A stretch of 33,107 nt of DNA, taken from a virus. The translations under genes were made by a program, and so were the position numbers. A model generated the notes under the pieces. The model was given only the letters and a program-made list of their open reading frames with translations, did no database searches and had not been told where the DNA came from. How positions within the stretch are numbered: the stretch's first letter is position 1; each line of letters opens with the position of its first letter. The stretch covers positions 1 through 33,107 of IMG/VR virus record IMGVR_UViG_3300045742_000024, one strand, 5' to 3'. Below are positions 14,139-21,438 of this stretch, in pieces.

Positions 14139-14197
14139 AAAAACAAACGATTAAGATATTAACAATAACAATTTTATTAATATGGGTATTGATATAA
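14135..14197 (+). CDS. Tiny membrane peptide after holin, 20 aa
   Basis: A 20-codon frame whose ATG overlaps the holin stop (ATGA), with AAGGAG upstream. The peptide has a basic start (MKKQTIK) followed by a short hydrophobic helix (ILTITILLIWVLI), and ends just before the next gene. It is close to the minimum size for a translated phage peptide, so it could be chance, but placement and ribosome-binding site favour translation. A lysis-timing role is speculative. Confidence 0.4.
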   Translation: MKKQTIKILTITILLIWVLI

Positions 14198-14198
14198 C

Positions 14199-14915
14199 AT
14201 GAGTAAAAAACAAAGCGAAAATTTAGCTAAATCATTAGCTGAGACCTTAACAACCTATGAGATAAAAAAATTGATTGAAAGTTTGAGAACAGCAAAAAGA
14301 TGCACGGGGTTTAATTACTTTTCACTTTCAATAGATGATATTCCTTATGTTTACGTAGAAACTCCAGAAGAACAAGATTCTCTCTATGATTCTAGGGGCA
14401 TCTCTTATGAAACCTCATTGTACGGAGGAGTCAGAATAAAATCTGTAGAAGATTTAGTTAACTCTTGGATTTCTCAAGGTGGTGACAAAGCTTTAGTAGC
14501 TAAGAAACAAGCTGAATGGTATTGTTTTCTAGAACCTGTAAAGGCTTACGGAGTAAATACAAGAAATCAAATTCAAGCGAATCAAGAGAGACTTTGGATG
14601 TCTTCAATACATGCTGGTAATTACATAGACCAGTTTTATGAAATGAGAGGACAATTTGTTCATAGGGATACTGGAGAAGAACTTTTTAGGAATCTAACTC
14701 CAGCTGAGTACTTCTCAGGTAAATACTCTAGAGTTCAAAGTAGACTCGTTAGACCTATTCCTGGTCATGTGGTGGTAGCTGAAGGAAACTCTTCCAGTAT
14801 CACTAATCCAAAGTGGGAAGAAGATTTCCTTAAGGATATTCCTAAGTTTGTCTTACGAAAAATGGAATATGAGTTAGAGCATCTAAACGACTTCAATCCA
14901 TATGGAAAAAAATAA
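14199..14915 (+). CDS. Hypothetical protein, 238 aa
   Basis: Not recognised. It has no membrane segment, cysteine cluster or nucleotide-binding loop. It begins with a helical stretch (NLAKSLAETLTTYEIKKLIE), and its middle is rich in aromatic and charged residues with segments such as GGVRIKSVEDLVNSW and ANQERLWMSSIHAGNYIDQF. It lies between the holin and the exonuclease and overlaps the exonuclease start by 14 bases. Its size and position in the DNA-metabolism block suggest a soluble enzyme or nucleic-acid protein, but no catalytic pattern is evident. Confidence 0.75.
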   Translation: MSKKQSENLAKSLAETLTTYEIKKLIESLRTAKRCTGFNYFSLSIDDIPYVYVETPEEQDSLYDSRGISYETSLYGGVRIKSVEDLVNSWISQGGDKALVAKKQAEWYCFLEPVKAYGVNTRNQIQANQERLWMSSIHAGNYIDQFYEMRGQFVHRDTGEELFRNLTPAEYFSGKYSRVQSRLVRPIPGHVVVAEGNSSSITNPKWEEDFLKDIPKFVLRKMEYELEHLNDFNPYGKK

Positions 14916-15693
14916 AATCCTATTATTAGATGCTGATGTGCCTTGTTATCAATTTGCATTTAAGAATCAACTTGATATAGATTGGGATAACAATGGTGAG
15001 ATTGACACGGTTTTACATGAAGACCGTGTTATCCCTCAGCTGACTAAGTTTATTGGAAGTCTTAAGAGTAAACTAAAGTGTTCTGAAGTAATAATTGCAC
15101 TTTCTGATAATAAAAGTAATTTTAGAAAAGAGATTCTACCTTCTTACAAAGAGAATAGAAAACAAGAAAAACCTAAATTATGGGAATTCATTAGAAATTA
15201 TTTTGAGTCTACAGAACATGGACATAGAGTTGAATTCAGACAGAATCTAGAAGGCGATGACATCTTAGGAATTCTAGCGACACATCCAAAATACAAAGGT
15301 AAAACTGTAATAGCAACTATTGATAAGGATATGAATACCATTCCTGGAAAATTATTTCTATTCAATAAACCAGAACTAGGAGTTGTTAATGTTCAGCCAC
15401 TAGATTCAATCAGGTATCACATGAAACAAGTGTTAACTGGAGATACCGTAGATAACTACAAAGGACTAAAAGGTGTTGGTCAGAAAACAGCAGATAAACT
15501 TTTAGATTCTGTAGATGACATTGTTGAGATGTGGGGCGAAGTAGTGAGACTTTATGAATCTAGAGGTCAAACTCTAGATGATGCCTATGTTCAAGCTAGA
15601 TGTGCTTACATTTTACAATATAACGATTATATCAAAGGAGAAATAAAACCTTGGACACTTCAAACAGCACTAAGGAACTTCAAGAGAAGTTAA
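14902..15693 (+). CDS. 5'-3' exonuclease, T7 gp6-like (FEN family)
   Basis: 263 aa against about 300 in T7 gp6. It removes RNA primers and degrades host DNA to supply nucleotides. Metal-binding acidic residues appear in LLLDADVP (Asp10, Asp12), EGDDILGI and ATIDKDMN; the helical-arch segment has SYKENRKQ; the helix-hairpin-helix DNA-binding motif is GLKGVGQKTADKLLD preceded by GDTVDNYKG. The ATG lies inside the end of the upstream gene. Its 3' end overlaps the DUF3310 gene by 43 bases. Confidence 0.93.
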   Translation: MEKNKILLLDADVPCYQFAFKNQLDIDWDNNGEIDTVLHEDRVIPQLTKFIGSLKSKLKCSEVIIALSDNKSNFRKEILPSYKENRKQEKPKLWEFIRNYFESTEHGHRVEFRQNLEGDDILGILATHPKYKGKTVIATIDKDMNTIPGKLFLFNKPELGVVNVQPLDSIRYHMKQVLTGDTVDNYKGLKGVGQKTADKLLDSVDDIVEMWGEVVRLYESRGQTLDDAYVQARCAYILQYNDYIKGEIKPWTLQTALRNFKRS

Positions 15694-15935
15694 GTAATCA
15701 ACCTCATTACACTCAATTCAAGATTCAACCTCTAGATTTTATTTTTCGAAATCAATTAGATTTCTGTACAGGTAATGTAATTAAATATGTTATGAGACAC
15801 TCAAGGAAGAACGGTAGAGAAGACCTGATTAAAGCTAGAGTTTATTTAGATAAGTTGATTAGTGAGTATGTTACAGATGAACCTGAAGCGGTGGTTAATG
15901 ATACTTTAATTGCATCTATCCCTAAATGTTATTAA
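15651..15935 (+). CDS. DUF3310 family protein
   Basis: 94 aa. The domain runs from about residue 16: QPHYTQFKIQPLDFI, then FCTGNVIKYVMRH, then GREDLIKARVYLDKLI, the standard DUF3310 pattern of many phages, sometimes annotated as a nucleotide kinase without good evidence. A small helical, possibly nucleotide-related role is inferred from the family. The start appears to be TTG 15651 with AAAGGAG ten bases upstream, inside the exonuclease gene; no ATG precedes the domain in this frame. It is the last gene before promoter copy C. Confidence 0.88.
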   Translation: MDTSNSTKELQEKLSNQPHYTQFKIQPLDFIFRNQLDFCTGNVIKYVMRHSRKNGREDLIKARVYLDKLISEYVTDEPEAVVNDTLIASIPKCY

Positions 15936-15957
15936 AAGTATCACTATTAAGCACCTT

Positions 15958-15979
15958 TTAATGAACCACTCTAAGTATT
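15958..15979 (+). promoter_or_regulatory. Putative phage RNA polymerase promoter, copy C
   Basis: Copy C of the repeated motif. Over the 22 bases it differs from copy A only in the last few positions, reading AACCACTCTAAG then TATT. It occupies the gap between DUF3310 and the first small gene of the structural block, where T7 class III promoters lie. The transcript would start around 15973-15976 and run into the portal and scaffold genes. It is not flanked by the palindrome seen at copy B. Confidence 0.6.
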
Positions 15980-16024
15980 AATTTAGAAATTACCAGCACT
16001 TTTTATCAGAATAGAGGAGTTCTC

Positions 16025-16213
16025 ATGGAAGAATTACCTGTGTTAAGCACAGATTTAGTCACGGATTTAGACGTTATATTCAAGGAAGAGAACTCAACTG
16101 ATTTATTAAAGAGGCTGAAGAGTGGTACAATGGAACACTATCTTGGACAGAGAAGTGTAATAGAATTTCTTTTAATTAAGAAGAAACAATTAGAGAATAA
16201 GGATATTACTTAA
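16025..16213 (+). CDS. Small hypothetical protein, 62 aa
   Basis: Not recognised as a named family. GAGGAG lies 6 bases before the ATG, a strong ribosome-binding site, and it is the first gene after promoter copy C. The protein is helical and charged; HYLGQRSVIEFLLIKKKQLE near the end resembles segments in small phage proteins encoded just before the portal. The stop and next start overlap by one base (TAATG). Confidence 0.7.
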   Translation: MEELPVLSTDLVTDLDVIFKEENSTDLLKRLKSGTMEHYLGQRSVIEFLLIKKKQLENKDIT

Positions 16214-16434
16214 TGTGTACATCTACACCAAAAGCACCACAACCAACAGCAGTTAAAGACCCAAGAATTCTCTTAAGCAGAAAAGCTTTTGATGAACTAG
16301 GGATGTATATACCTGGAGGTTCAAGAAGAACAGGAAACGGAGGAGGTAATGGTGGAAATCAATCCCCAGCTAACAGCATGTTTGACCCCTTAGCTATCCC
16401 AAAATTAAACAGTGGTTTACAAACTCCAGGCTAA
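16213..16434 (+). CDS. Small proline/glycine-rich virion-associated protein candidate, 73 aa
   Basis: The N-terminus MCTSTPKAPQPTAVKDP resembles the MC..P.AP..P start of small proteins encoded beside the portal in many podoviruses. The middle is a glycine- and asparagine-rich linker (GGSRRTGNGGGNGGN), so the protein is probably largely disordered. Position corresponds to T7 gene 7.3, a tail-assembly component, but sequence similarity to it is not evident. It overlaps the portal frame by about 20 bases. Confidence 0.65.
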   Translation: MCTSTPKAPQPTAVKDPRILLSRKAFDELGMYIPGGSRRTGNGGGNGGNQSPANSMFDPLAIPKLNSGLQTPG

Positions 16435-17971
16435 CTTGGAAGATGTAAATACACTAAAAAGTATGTTCGAGTCTATGGATATTAAGAGACAAGAACGACT
16501 TCGTGTAGGAAGAGAAGCAGCTGCTTTAACAATACCAAGTTTGTTACCTCCAGAAGGTCACTCACAGAATCAAGTATTAGTTAGACCTAAGCAATCATTA
16601 GGTGCTGCATTAGTTAACAGCTTATCTTCTAAGATGATATTAGCTCTATTTCCTACAAACACTCCATTCTTTAAGTTTCAACTAACTAGAGAAACTAAAG
16701 ATGAAATTGGAGAACAACAAACAGAAGCTCAAGAGATATTAGCTAGAGTAGAATCAGAGATAGTTTCTAATTTAGAGAAATCAAATTATAGAGCTGCAAT
16801 GGTATTAGTATTTGCTTACTTGATTATCATTGGTGACTCTTGTGTAAGAATTGACAAAGAGGGAAACTTTAGGTCATATCGTCTCGATTCCTATGTAGTT
16901 GAAAGAGACTCAATAGGAACTGTTATTGATGTAATAGTTAAGGAAAAAATATCTCCTTTAACATTACCTAAAGAAACTTTAGAATCTCATTTCTTACCTG
17001 AAGAGATTGTAGAATTCAGTAAATCTAGAGAAAAGGAAGTCTCTTTATTTACTAGAATGTATCTTGAAGATAAGAAGTACAAAGTTATTCAAGAGTTAAA
17101 TGGTAAACCTGTAGAAGGTTCTGAAGGTTCTTATCCTTTAGATGAACCAGAGTTCATAGTATCACGTTGGAAGTACATTCCTGGTGAAGACTATGGTAGA
17201 GGTATGATTGAAGATTATATCTCAGATTTAACAGCCTTTGATGACTACTCTAGAGACTTAAGTTTAGCCTCTTCAGCAGCAGCTAAAGTAATATTTGCTT
17301 TAAAATATGGCTCTACAATTACTAAGAGACAACTAGCTACAGCTGAGTCTGGAGATATACTAGAAGGAAACGCGGAAGATGTCGGAACTATTGGTTTAGA
17401 CAAATTACAAGACTTCAGTATCACTAAGGAAGCTCGAGAAGAAATCAAAAGAGATTTATCTAGAATATTCTTAATGAACTCCTCAGTACAAAGGAATGGT
17501 GAAAGAGTTACAGCAGAAGAAATTCGTTACTTAGCGCAAGAATTAGAAGATGCTTTAGGTGGTGTTTACTCTGTATTATCTCAAGAACTACAAAGACCTT
17601 TCCTAAAGAGATACATTTCTGTTCTAAACAAAATGAAGAAAATCCCTAAGTTACCTAAAGATGGTGTAGACCAGCAAATAACTACAGGACTTGAAGCATT
17701 AGGAAGAGGACATGAAGTTAATAAGTTATTGACATTCTTACAACAACTTGGTGCTACTATTGGTGAACAACAGTTAGCACAACGGATTAACTCAGGAGAA
17801 GTTGCTAAACAATTAGCACTAGGAATGGGAGTAGATGCTACTAACTTAATCAAGACTGAAGAACAAGTTCAACAAGACATCCAACAACAAATGACACAGC
17901 AAATGGCTCAGGATACTGTACCAGGTGCTATCAATGAATCAATTAAACAACAAGGAGCTATAAATGGCTAA
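16412..17971 (+). CDS. Portal protein (head-tail connector), T7 gp8-like
   Basis: 519 aa against 536 in T7. It forms the 12-subunit ring at the capsid vertex through which DNA is packaged and ejected. Diagnostic segments are AAALTIPSLLPPEG and the LVNSLSSKMILALFPTNTPFF stretch near residues 65-90, GDSCVRID in the middle, VSRWKYIPGEDYGRGMIEDY near residue 250, and the glutamine-rich end that is common in these portals. The start is uncertain: GTG 16412 is the longest, but TTG 16436 and ATG 16463 are in frame, and T7 alignment begins near the latter two. Confidence 0.95.
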   Translation: MVYKLQANLEDVNTLKSMFESMDIKRQERLRVGREAAALTIPSLLPPEGHSQNQVLVRPKQSLGAALVNSLSSKMILALFPTNTPFFKFQLTRETKDEIGEQQTEAQEILARVESEIVSNLEKSNYRAAMVLVFAYLIIIGDSCVRIDKEGNFRSYRLDSYVVERDSIGTVIDVIVKEKISPLTLPKETLESHFLPEEIVEFSKSREKEVSLFTRMYLEDKKYKVIQELNGKPVEGSEGSYPLDEPEFIVSRWKYIPGEDYGRGMIEDYISDLTAFDDYSRDLSLASSAAAKVIFALKYGSTITKRQLATAESGDILEGNAEDVGTIGLDKLQDFSITKEAREEIKRDLSRIFLMNSSVQRNGERVTAEEIRYLAQELEDALGGVYSVLSQELQRPFLKRYISVLNKMKKIPKLPKDGVDQQITTGLEALGRGHEVNKLLTFLQQLGATIGEQQLAQRINSGEVAKQLALGMGVDATNLIKTEEQVQQDIQQQMTQQMAQDTVPGAINESIKQQGAING

Positions 17972-18104
17972 TGCAAACGTAGGTAATACACCTAATACTA
18001 AACAACCGAAAGCAAAACCTACCGAACCTGTTAAAAGGGATTCAGTAGTACCTGACGGTAAAGGTGGAAATAAGGTAGTTCAGATGACAGTAACTAAGCG
18101 ATAA
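17964..18104 (+). CDS. Small basic hypothetical protein between portal and scaffold, 46 aa
   Basis: A 46-codon frame whose ATG lies inside the last codons of the portal gene (CAAGGAGC upstream), ending 3 bases before the scaffold start. The product is asparagine-, lysine- and proline-rich, basic, and likely disordered, with GKGGNKVVQMTVTKR at the end. Coding is supported by the ribosome-binding site and tight packing. Function unknown; a minor virion or assembly peptide is possible. Confidence 0.55.
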   Translation: MANANVGNTPNTKQPKAKPTEPVKRDSVVPDGKGGNKVVQMTVTKR

Positions 18105-18107
18105 CTC

Positions 18108-18857
18108 ATGGTTGATGTGGTTACAGTTAATGCTGAGGAGAAACCAGACCCATCCTTAGTACAAGAAGAAAAACAAGAAGAAACTCTTTATGCTGGAAAG
18201 TATAAGAGTGTAGAAGAACTTGAAAAGGGATATTTAGAATCCCAAAAACTAATTGGAGCTAAAGGATTGTCTCAAGAAGGCTCTCCTACTTCTGAGGATT
18301 CTACCTCTAGCTCCTCTACTACAGAAGAATCTCAGTCTCTAGAGATTCCAGAGAAACCTGAAGAAGTCTCTCAACAGAACTTTGATAAGTATTCAGAAGA
18401 GTTACAGAAAGATGGAAGTCTATCTGAAGCCTCTTACAGTGAACTAGAGAAACAAGGATTCTCTAAATCAATGGTTGATACTTACATCAAAGGACAACAA
18501 GCTTCTTTCAATGAGAAGCAACAACAAGTGTTCGATTCAGTAGGTGGTAAGGAAGCATATTCAGATATGGTTACTTGGGCTTCTGGAGAATTCTCTGTTG
18601 AAGAAATTGATAATTTTAATGAAGCCTTAAATGGCACAGACTATCAAAGGAAAACAGCATTAGCTGATTTATCTCTAAGGTATTCTAGTGCTAATCACAG
18701 GTCTCCTAATCTTATTGATGGTAAGACATCTTCTGGTTCTACTTTTGGATTCTCAAGCTTACAAGCACAAGCTAAAGCTCAAGCAGACCCAAGATACAAA
18801 ACTGATAGAGACTATAGAAATGAAGTTGAACAAAGGATACTCGCTTCAAAGTATTAG
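18108..18857 (+). CDS. Capsid assembly scaffolding protein, T7 gp9-like
   Basis: 249 aa against 307 in T7. Scaffold guides capsid protein into the prohead and then leaves. It is strongly acidic and low-complexity in the first 90 residues (runs of E, S and T), contains YKSVEELEKGYLESQKLIG, a pattern typical of podovirus scaffolds, and ends with a basic helical C-terminus (YRNEVEQRILASKY) of the kind that contacts capsid protein. It lies directly between portal and capsid, as expected. No strong ribosome-binding site precedes the ATG, so translation may be coupled to the gene before. Confidence 0.9.
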   Translation: MVDVVTVNAEEKPDPSLVQEEKQEETLYAGKYKSVEELEKGYLESQKLIGAKGLSQEGSPTSEDSTSSSSTTEESQSLEIPEKPEEVSQQNFDKYSEELQKDGSLSEASYSELEKQGFSKSMVDTYIKGQQASFNEKQQQVFDSVGGKEAYSDMVTWASGEFSVEEIDNFNEALNGTDYQRKTALADLSLRYSSANHRSPNLIDGKTSSGSTFGFSSLQAQAKAQADPRYKTDRDYRNEVEQRILASKY

Positions 18858-18928
18858 AATTTTAACATAACCGTCACGCTTAGTACTCGAAAGAGCAACG
18901 CGCAACCTTGGCGGTTTTTAAATACCCC

Positions 18929-18948
18929 CTCTTGAGAAAACTCAAGAG
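18929..18948 (+). repeat. Perfect 8-bp hairpin before the capsid gene
   Basis: CTCTTGAG (18929-18936) pairs with CTCAAGAG (18941-18948) around the loop AAAA. It lies just ahead of the terminator at 18952. GCGG at 18911-18914 and CCGC at 18948-18951 can add an outer stem around it. An RNase III-type cleavage site is plausible, as in T7 late mRNAs. Confidence 0.6.
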
Positions 18949-18951
18949 CCG

Positions 18952-18976
18952 CAGATAGCTAAGGTTATCTGTTTTT
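18952..18976 (+). terminator. Rho-independent terminator upstream of the capsid gene
   Basis: CAGATAGC (18952-18959) pairs with GTTATCTG (18964-18971), with one G-U pair and the loop TAAG, followed directly by TTTTT (18972-18976). It follows the scaffold gene and precedes the capsid gene, so it could lower readthrough from upstream transcription. Confidence 0.65.
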
Positions 18977-19071
18977 CAATGTCATAAAAAGGATTTTATA
19001 GACCCAATTGGATACTCTTAAAAATTAAAGTAATGACTATTATATTAAATCTAAAGAACTAATGTAATAGC

Positions 19072-19087
19072 CTTCTATTATTAGAAG
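19072..19087 (+). repeat. Hairpin near the capsid ribosome-binding site
   Basis: CTTCTA (19072-19077) pairs with TAGAAG (19082-19087) around the loop TTAT. The overlapping TAATAG/CTATTA can form an alternative stem. It ends about 45 bases before the capsid start and may mark an RNA processing site or stabilise the capsid message. Confidence 0.4.
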
Positions 19088-19130
19088 ATACCTATTAATA
19101 AGAAGTTCGACAAACATACAGGAAGTATAA

Positions 19131-20120
19131 ATGTCAAACGCAACTCCCTCCTATTTAGGAGCAATTAACGGATTAACAACTACTGAAGCTGACAAAGTAG
19201 CTCTGTTCCAAAAGTTATTCACTGGTGAAGTCTTAACAGCCTTTAATGAAGCTAATAAGATGGAAGCCCATCACAGAGTTCGTAATATCTCGAATTCTCG
19301 TTCTGCAAGTTTCGCTAATACAGGGAAAGCGGTAGGTCGCTACCACACTCCTGGTACTGAGATTCTTGGTCAGAATATGTTACACAATGAGACTGTTATC
19401 ACAGTTGATGCTAAATTAATATCTGATGTATTTATTGCAGATATTTATGAAGCAATGAATCACTATGAAGTTCGTGGTGAATACTCAACTCAGCTCGGTC
19501 AAGCCTTAGCTAGAATCTATGACAAGTCTGTATTCCGTGTTGCTTTAACAGCCGCTCGTTCTCCAAACAAAATCACTGGATTACCTGGTGGAACTGAGAT
19601 TGCCTTATCTGCTGGTTATGCTGCTGCTACTGATGCCGCTAAAGCTATTGAAATGGCTGATGCTTTATTCGCTGCTGCTGAACAGTTTGATACTGATGAA
19701 ACTCCTACAGAAGGTAGAGTATGTTTTATTAGACCTGAGACTTACTACCAGTTGGTTCGTAACAAGGATTTGTTAAACCAAGATTGGGGTGGACTAGGTA
19801 GCTACTCTAATGCAGAGTTACCACAAGTTGCTGGTATTCCTTTGATTATGACTAATCATTTACCAAACCAACTTGACGTTCCAGCTTCAGGCGTAGCACC
19901 AGATGGTATTGATATTGTCTCTGATAAATACACTGGAGACTTCAGTAAAACTAAGGCATTAATTATGACCCCACATGCTTGTGGTACAGTTAAGTTAATG
20001 GACTTAAGAATGGAATCAGAATATGACATTCGTAGACAAGGTACTTTGATGGTTGCTTCAATGGCAATCGGTCATGGTGTACTTCGTCCAGAATGTGCTA
20101 TCGAGATTGTGATACCATAA
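19131..20120 (+). CDS. Major capsid protein, T7 gp10-like
   Basis: 329 aa against 345 for T7 gp10A. It builds the icosahedral head in the HK97 fold. Recognisable segments are LFQKLFTGEVLTAFNEAN near residue 25, VRNISNSRSASFANTGKAVGRYHTPG (about 45-70), ISDVFIADIYEAMNHYEVR and VCFIRPETYYQLV in the centre, and a C-terminal MRMESEYDIRRQG-like stretch (here LRMESEYDIRRQ). AGGAAG precedes the ATG. Codon use is richer in C-ending codons such as CGC/GCC than in neighbouring genes, fitting high expression. A strong terminator follows 8 bases after the stop. I see no frameshift extension like gp10B. Confidence 0.97.
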   Translation: MSNATPSYLGAINGLTTTEADKVALFQKLFTGEVLTAFNEANKMEAHHRVRNISNSRSASFANTGKAVGRYHTPGTEILGQNMLHNETVITVDAKLISDVFIADIYEAMNHYEVRGEYSTQLGQALARIYDKSVFRVALTAARSPNKITGLPGGTEIALSAGYAAATDAAKAIEMADALFAAAEQFDTDETPTEGRVCFIRPETYYQLVRNKDLLNQDWGGLGSYSNAELPQVAGIPLIMTNHLPNQLDVPASGVAPDGIDIVSDKYTGDFSKTKALIMTPHACGTVKLMDLRMESEYDIRRQGTLMVASMAIGHGVLRPECAIEIVIP

Positions 20121-20128
20121 TCTAACTC

Positions 20129-20167
20129 AAGGAGTTATCTATAGAAATGTAGGTAACTCCTTTTTTT
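20129..20167 (+). terminator. Strong rho-independent terminator after the capsid gene
   Basis: AAGGAGTTATCTATA (20129-20143) pairs along its whole length with 20148-20162 (two G-U pairs) around a GAAA tetraloop; the T-run at 20161-20167 follows. This is the position of the T7 late terminator Tphi after gene 10. Partial termination here would make capsid mRNA more abundant than tail-gene mRNA. Confidence 0.9.
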
Positions 20168-20186
20168 GTTTAAGGAAAAACGAATA

Positions 20187-20849
20187 ATGGCAATTTATAT
20201 AACACCAACAACAGAACTTAATGCAGTAAATGAGATACTAACTGCTTTAGGTACAACTCCAGTAAACTCTATAACTGACCTTTCGTATTTCTCAGATGCT
20301 AGTATTGCTTTATTTACTCTTAGAAATGTTACTCGAGAAGTGCAAGATAAAGGATTATGGTTCAACTCAGATTACAACGTCACTCTAACTCCTAATGGAA
20401 GCAATGAGATAGTTATAGGGGATACAATCCTAAAAGCTAGACCCTCTATGGGAACTTTAAGTGACCCTGGAGAATCAGTGTCTTTTGTAGTAAGACAGAA
20501 TAAACTATTTAATAAATCTACAAATTCTTTTACGTTTGGTTCTGCGGTATCTGCGGACATTGTTTACTTATTTGACTTTGAAGAATTACCTCAAACTGTT
20601 CGTCATTATGTGACAATTCGAGCTGCTAAGATAGTTCAAACTAAAATTCTAGGTGCAGACTCATTGAACGTCTTTAATGAGACTCATGAACAAGATGCTT
20701 GGGATTCTGTAGAAGCAGATATAGTCACTCAAAATCCTCACTCTACTTTATATATGCAAAGAGCTAAGGTTAGACATAAGCAACTTATTACAGACCCGAA
20801 TACTAGAGTAACAAGCAACCAACAAAGAGGAAACTATGCAGTCTCCTAG
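20187..20849 (+). CDS. Tail tubular protein A-like, first copy (gp11 family)
   Basis: 220 aa from the ATG at 20187, which follows TAAGGAAAA; an upstream in-frame ATG at 20166 lies inside the terminator T-run region and is unlikely. The protein begins TTELNAVNEILTALGTTPVNS and continues with VTREVQDKGLWFNSDY, the typical gp11 start, and has the PQTVRHYVTIRAAKI segment in the second half. Gp11 is a 12-subunit adaptor ring joining portal to nozzle. A second gp11-family gene follows directly. This copy differs more from T7 gp11, so the two may form different rings or hetero-rings. Confidence 0.82.
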   Translation: MAIYITPTTELNAVNEILTALGTTPVNSITDLSYFSDASIALFTLRNVTREVQDKGLWFNSDYNVTLTPNGSNEIVIGDTILKARPSMGTLSDPGESVSFVVRQNKLFNKSTNSFTFGSAVSADIVYLFDFEELPQTVRHYVTIRAAKIVQTKILGADSLNVFNETHEQDAWDSVEADIVTQNPHSTLYMQRAKVRHKQLITDPNTRVTSNQQRGNYAVS

Positions 20850-21435
20850 TCCTTCAGTAAAAAGTGATTTACTAGAGATTATCAATAGAGTCTTAATTCT
20901 ATTAGGACTTCCTCTAGTCTCTTATTCAACCACTTCAATACCAGTTCAATCTGATGCTGGAATGGTTAATTATTTACTTCAAGCTCAAACTAGAGAAGTT
21001 CTAGCTAGAGGCTGGTGGTTTAATACTTGGGAACGCTATCTTGTACCAGCTGGTACATTAGTTGTTGATACAAATGGATTCACTCCTCTAAGTGTTCGCC
21101 CTAGTCCTCTTAGTGACCTAGAGTGTCCTGGAGACCACTATGAACTTTATGATAACAATATAATTTCTTATGAAGATGCTGCTAATGGAAACATAGACAT
21201 CCCTACTCTAGATACTTATTTAGATGTTGTGGTAGCTATGGATTTAGTTAAATGCCCTACTTCTTTTGTCGATTATGTTGTGTATAAAACTGCTAGGTTA
21301 TTTGGAAGGTCTCTTGGTCTCAAGTTAGGTCTTGAAGACGAACAACAAGCTTTAACAGCTCTACAACTAGATAATAGTAGAAGCAGTAGAAAGCATAACT
21401 GGTTTAAAGAATCAACAATTAGTAGAAGGTATTAA
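20836..21435 (+). CDS. Tail tubular protein A-like, second copy (gp11 family)
   Basis: 199 aa, close to T7 gp11 (196). It has the same plan as the preceding gene: LLEIINRVLILLGLPLVSY at the start, QTREVLARGWWFNTWERY near residue 55, PTSFVDYVVYKTARLF in the second half, and a helical C-terminus. It overlaps the first copy by 14 bases and has GAGGAAAC before its ATG. It ends 3 bases before tail tubular protein B. Two adjacent full-length members suggest tandem duplication followed by divergence. The GWWFN motif makes this the closer match to canonical gp11. Confidence 0.85.
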   Translation: MQSPSPSVKSDLLEIINRVLILLGLPLVSYSTTSIPVQSDAGMVNYLLQAQTREVLARGWWFNTWERYLVPAGTLVVDTNGFTPLSVRPSPLSDLECPGDHYELYDNNIISYEDAANGNIDIPTLDTYLDVVVAMDLVKCPTSFVDYVVYKTARLFGRSLGLKLGLEDEQQALTALQLDNSRSSRKHNWFKESTISRRY

Positions 21436-21438
21436 TTA

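Larger units (their letters stand above)
18858..19130 (+). other. Structured non-coding leader of the capsid gene
   Basis: 273 bases without a gene. It contains a possible stem AACCGTC with GGCGGTT (18869-18875 and 18910-18916, one wobble pair), a perfect hairpin at 18929-18948, an intrinsic terminator at 18952-18976, and a hairpin CTTCTA/TAGAAG at 19072-19087. A partial match to the promoter motif (TTTTAACATAACC with TTAGTA) begins near 18860 but has a 3-base longer spacing. No convincing host promoter lies between the terminator and the capsid start. The capsid message may therefore come from readthrough and RNA processing. Confidence 0.55.

Noticed and set aside
20120-20187. Programmed frameshift extension of the capsid protein (gp10B type)
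   Set aside because: The capsid stop is followed at once by a strong terminator hairpin and there is no downstream open frame of useful length before gp11.
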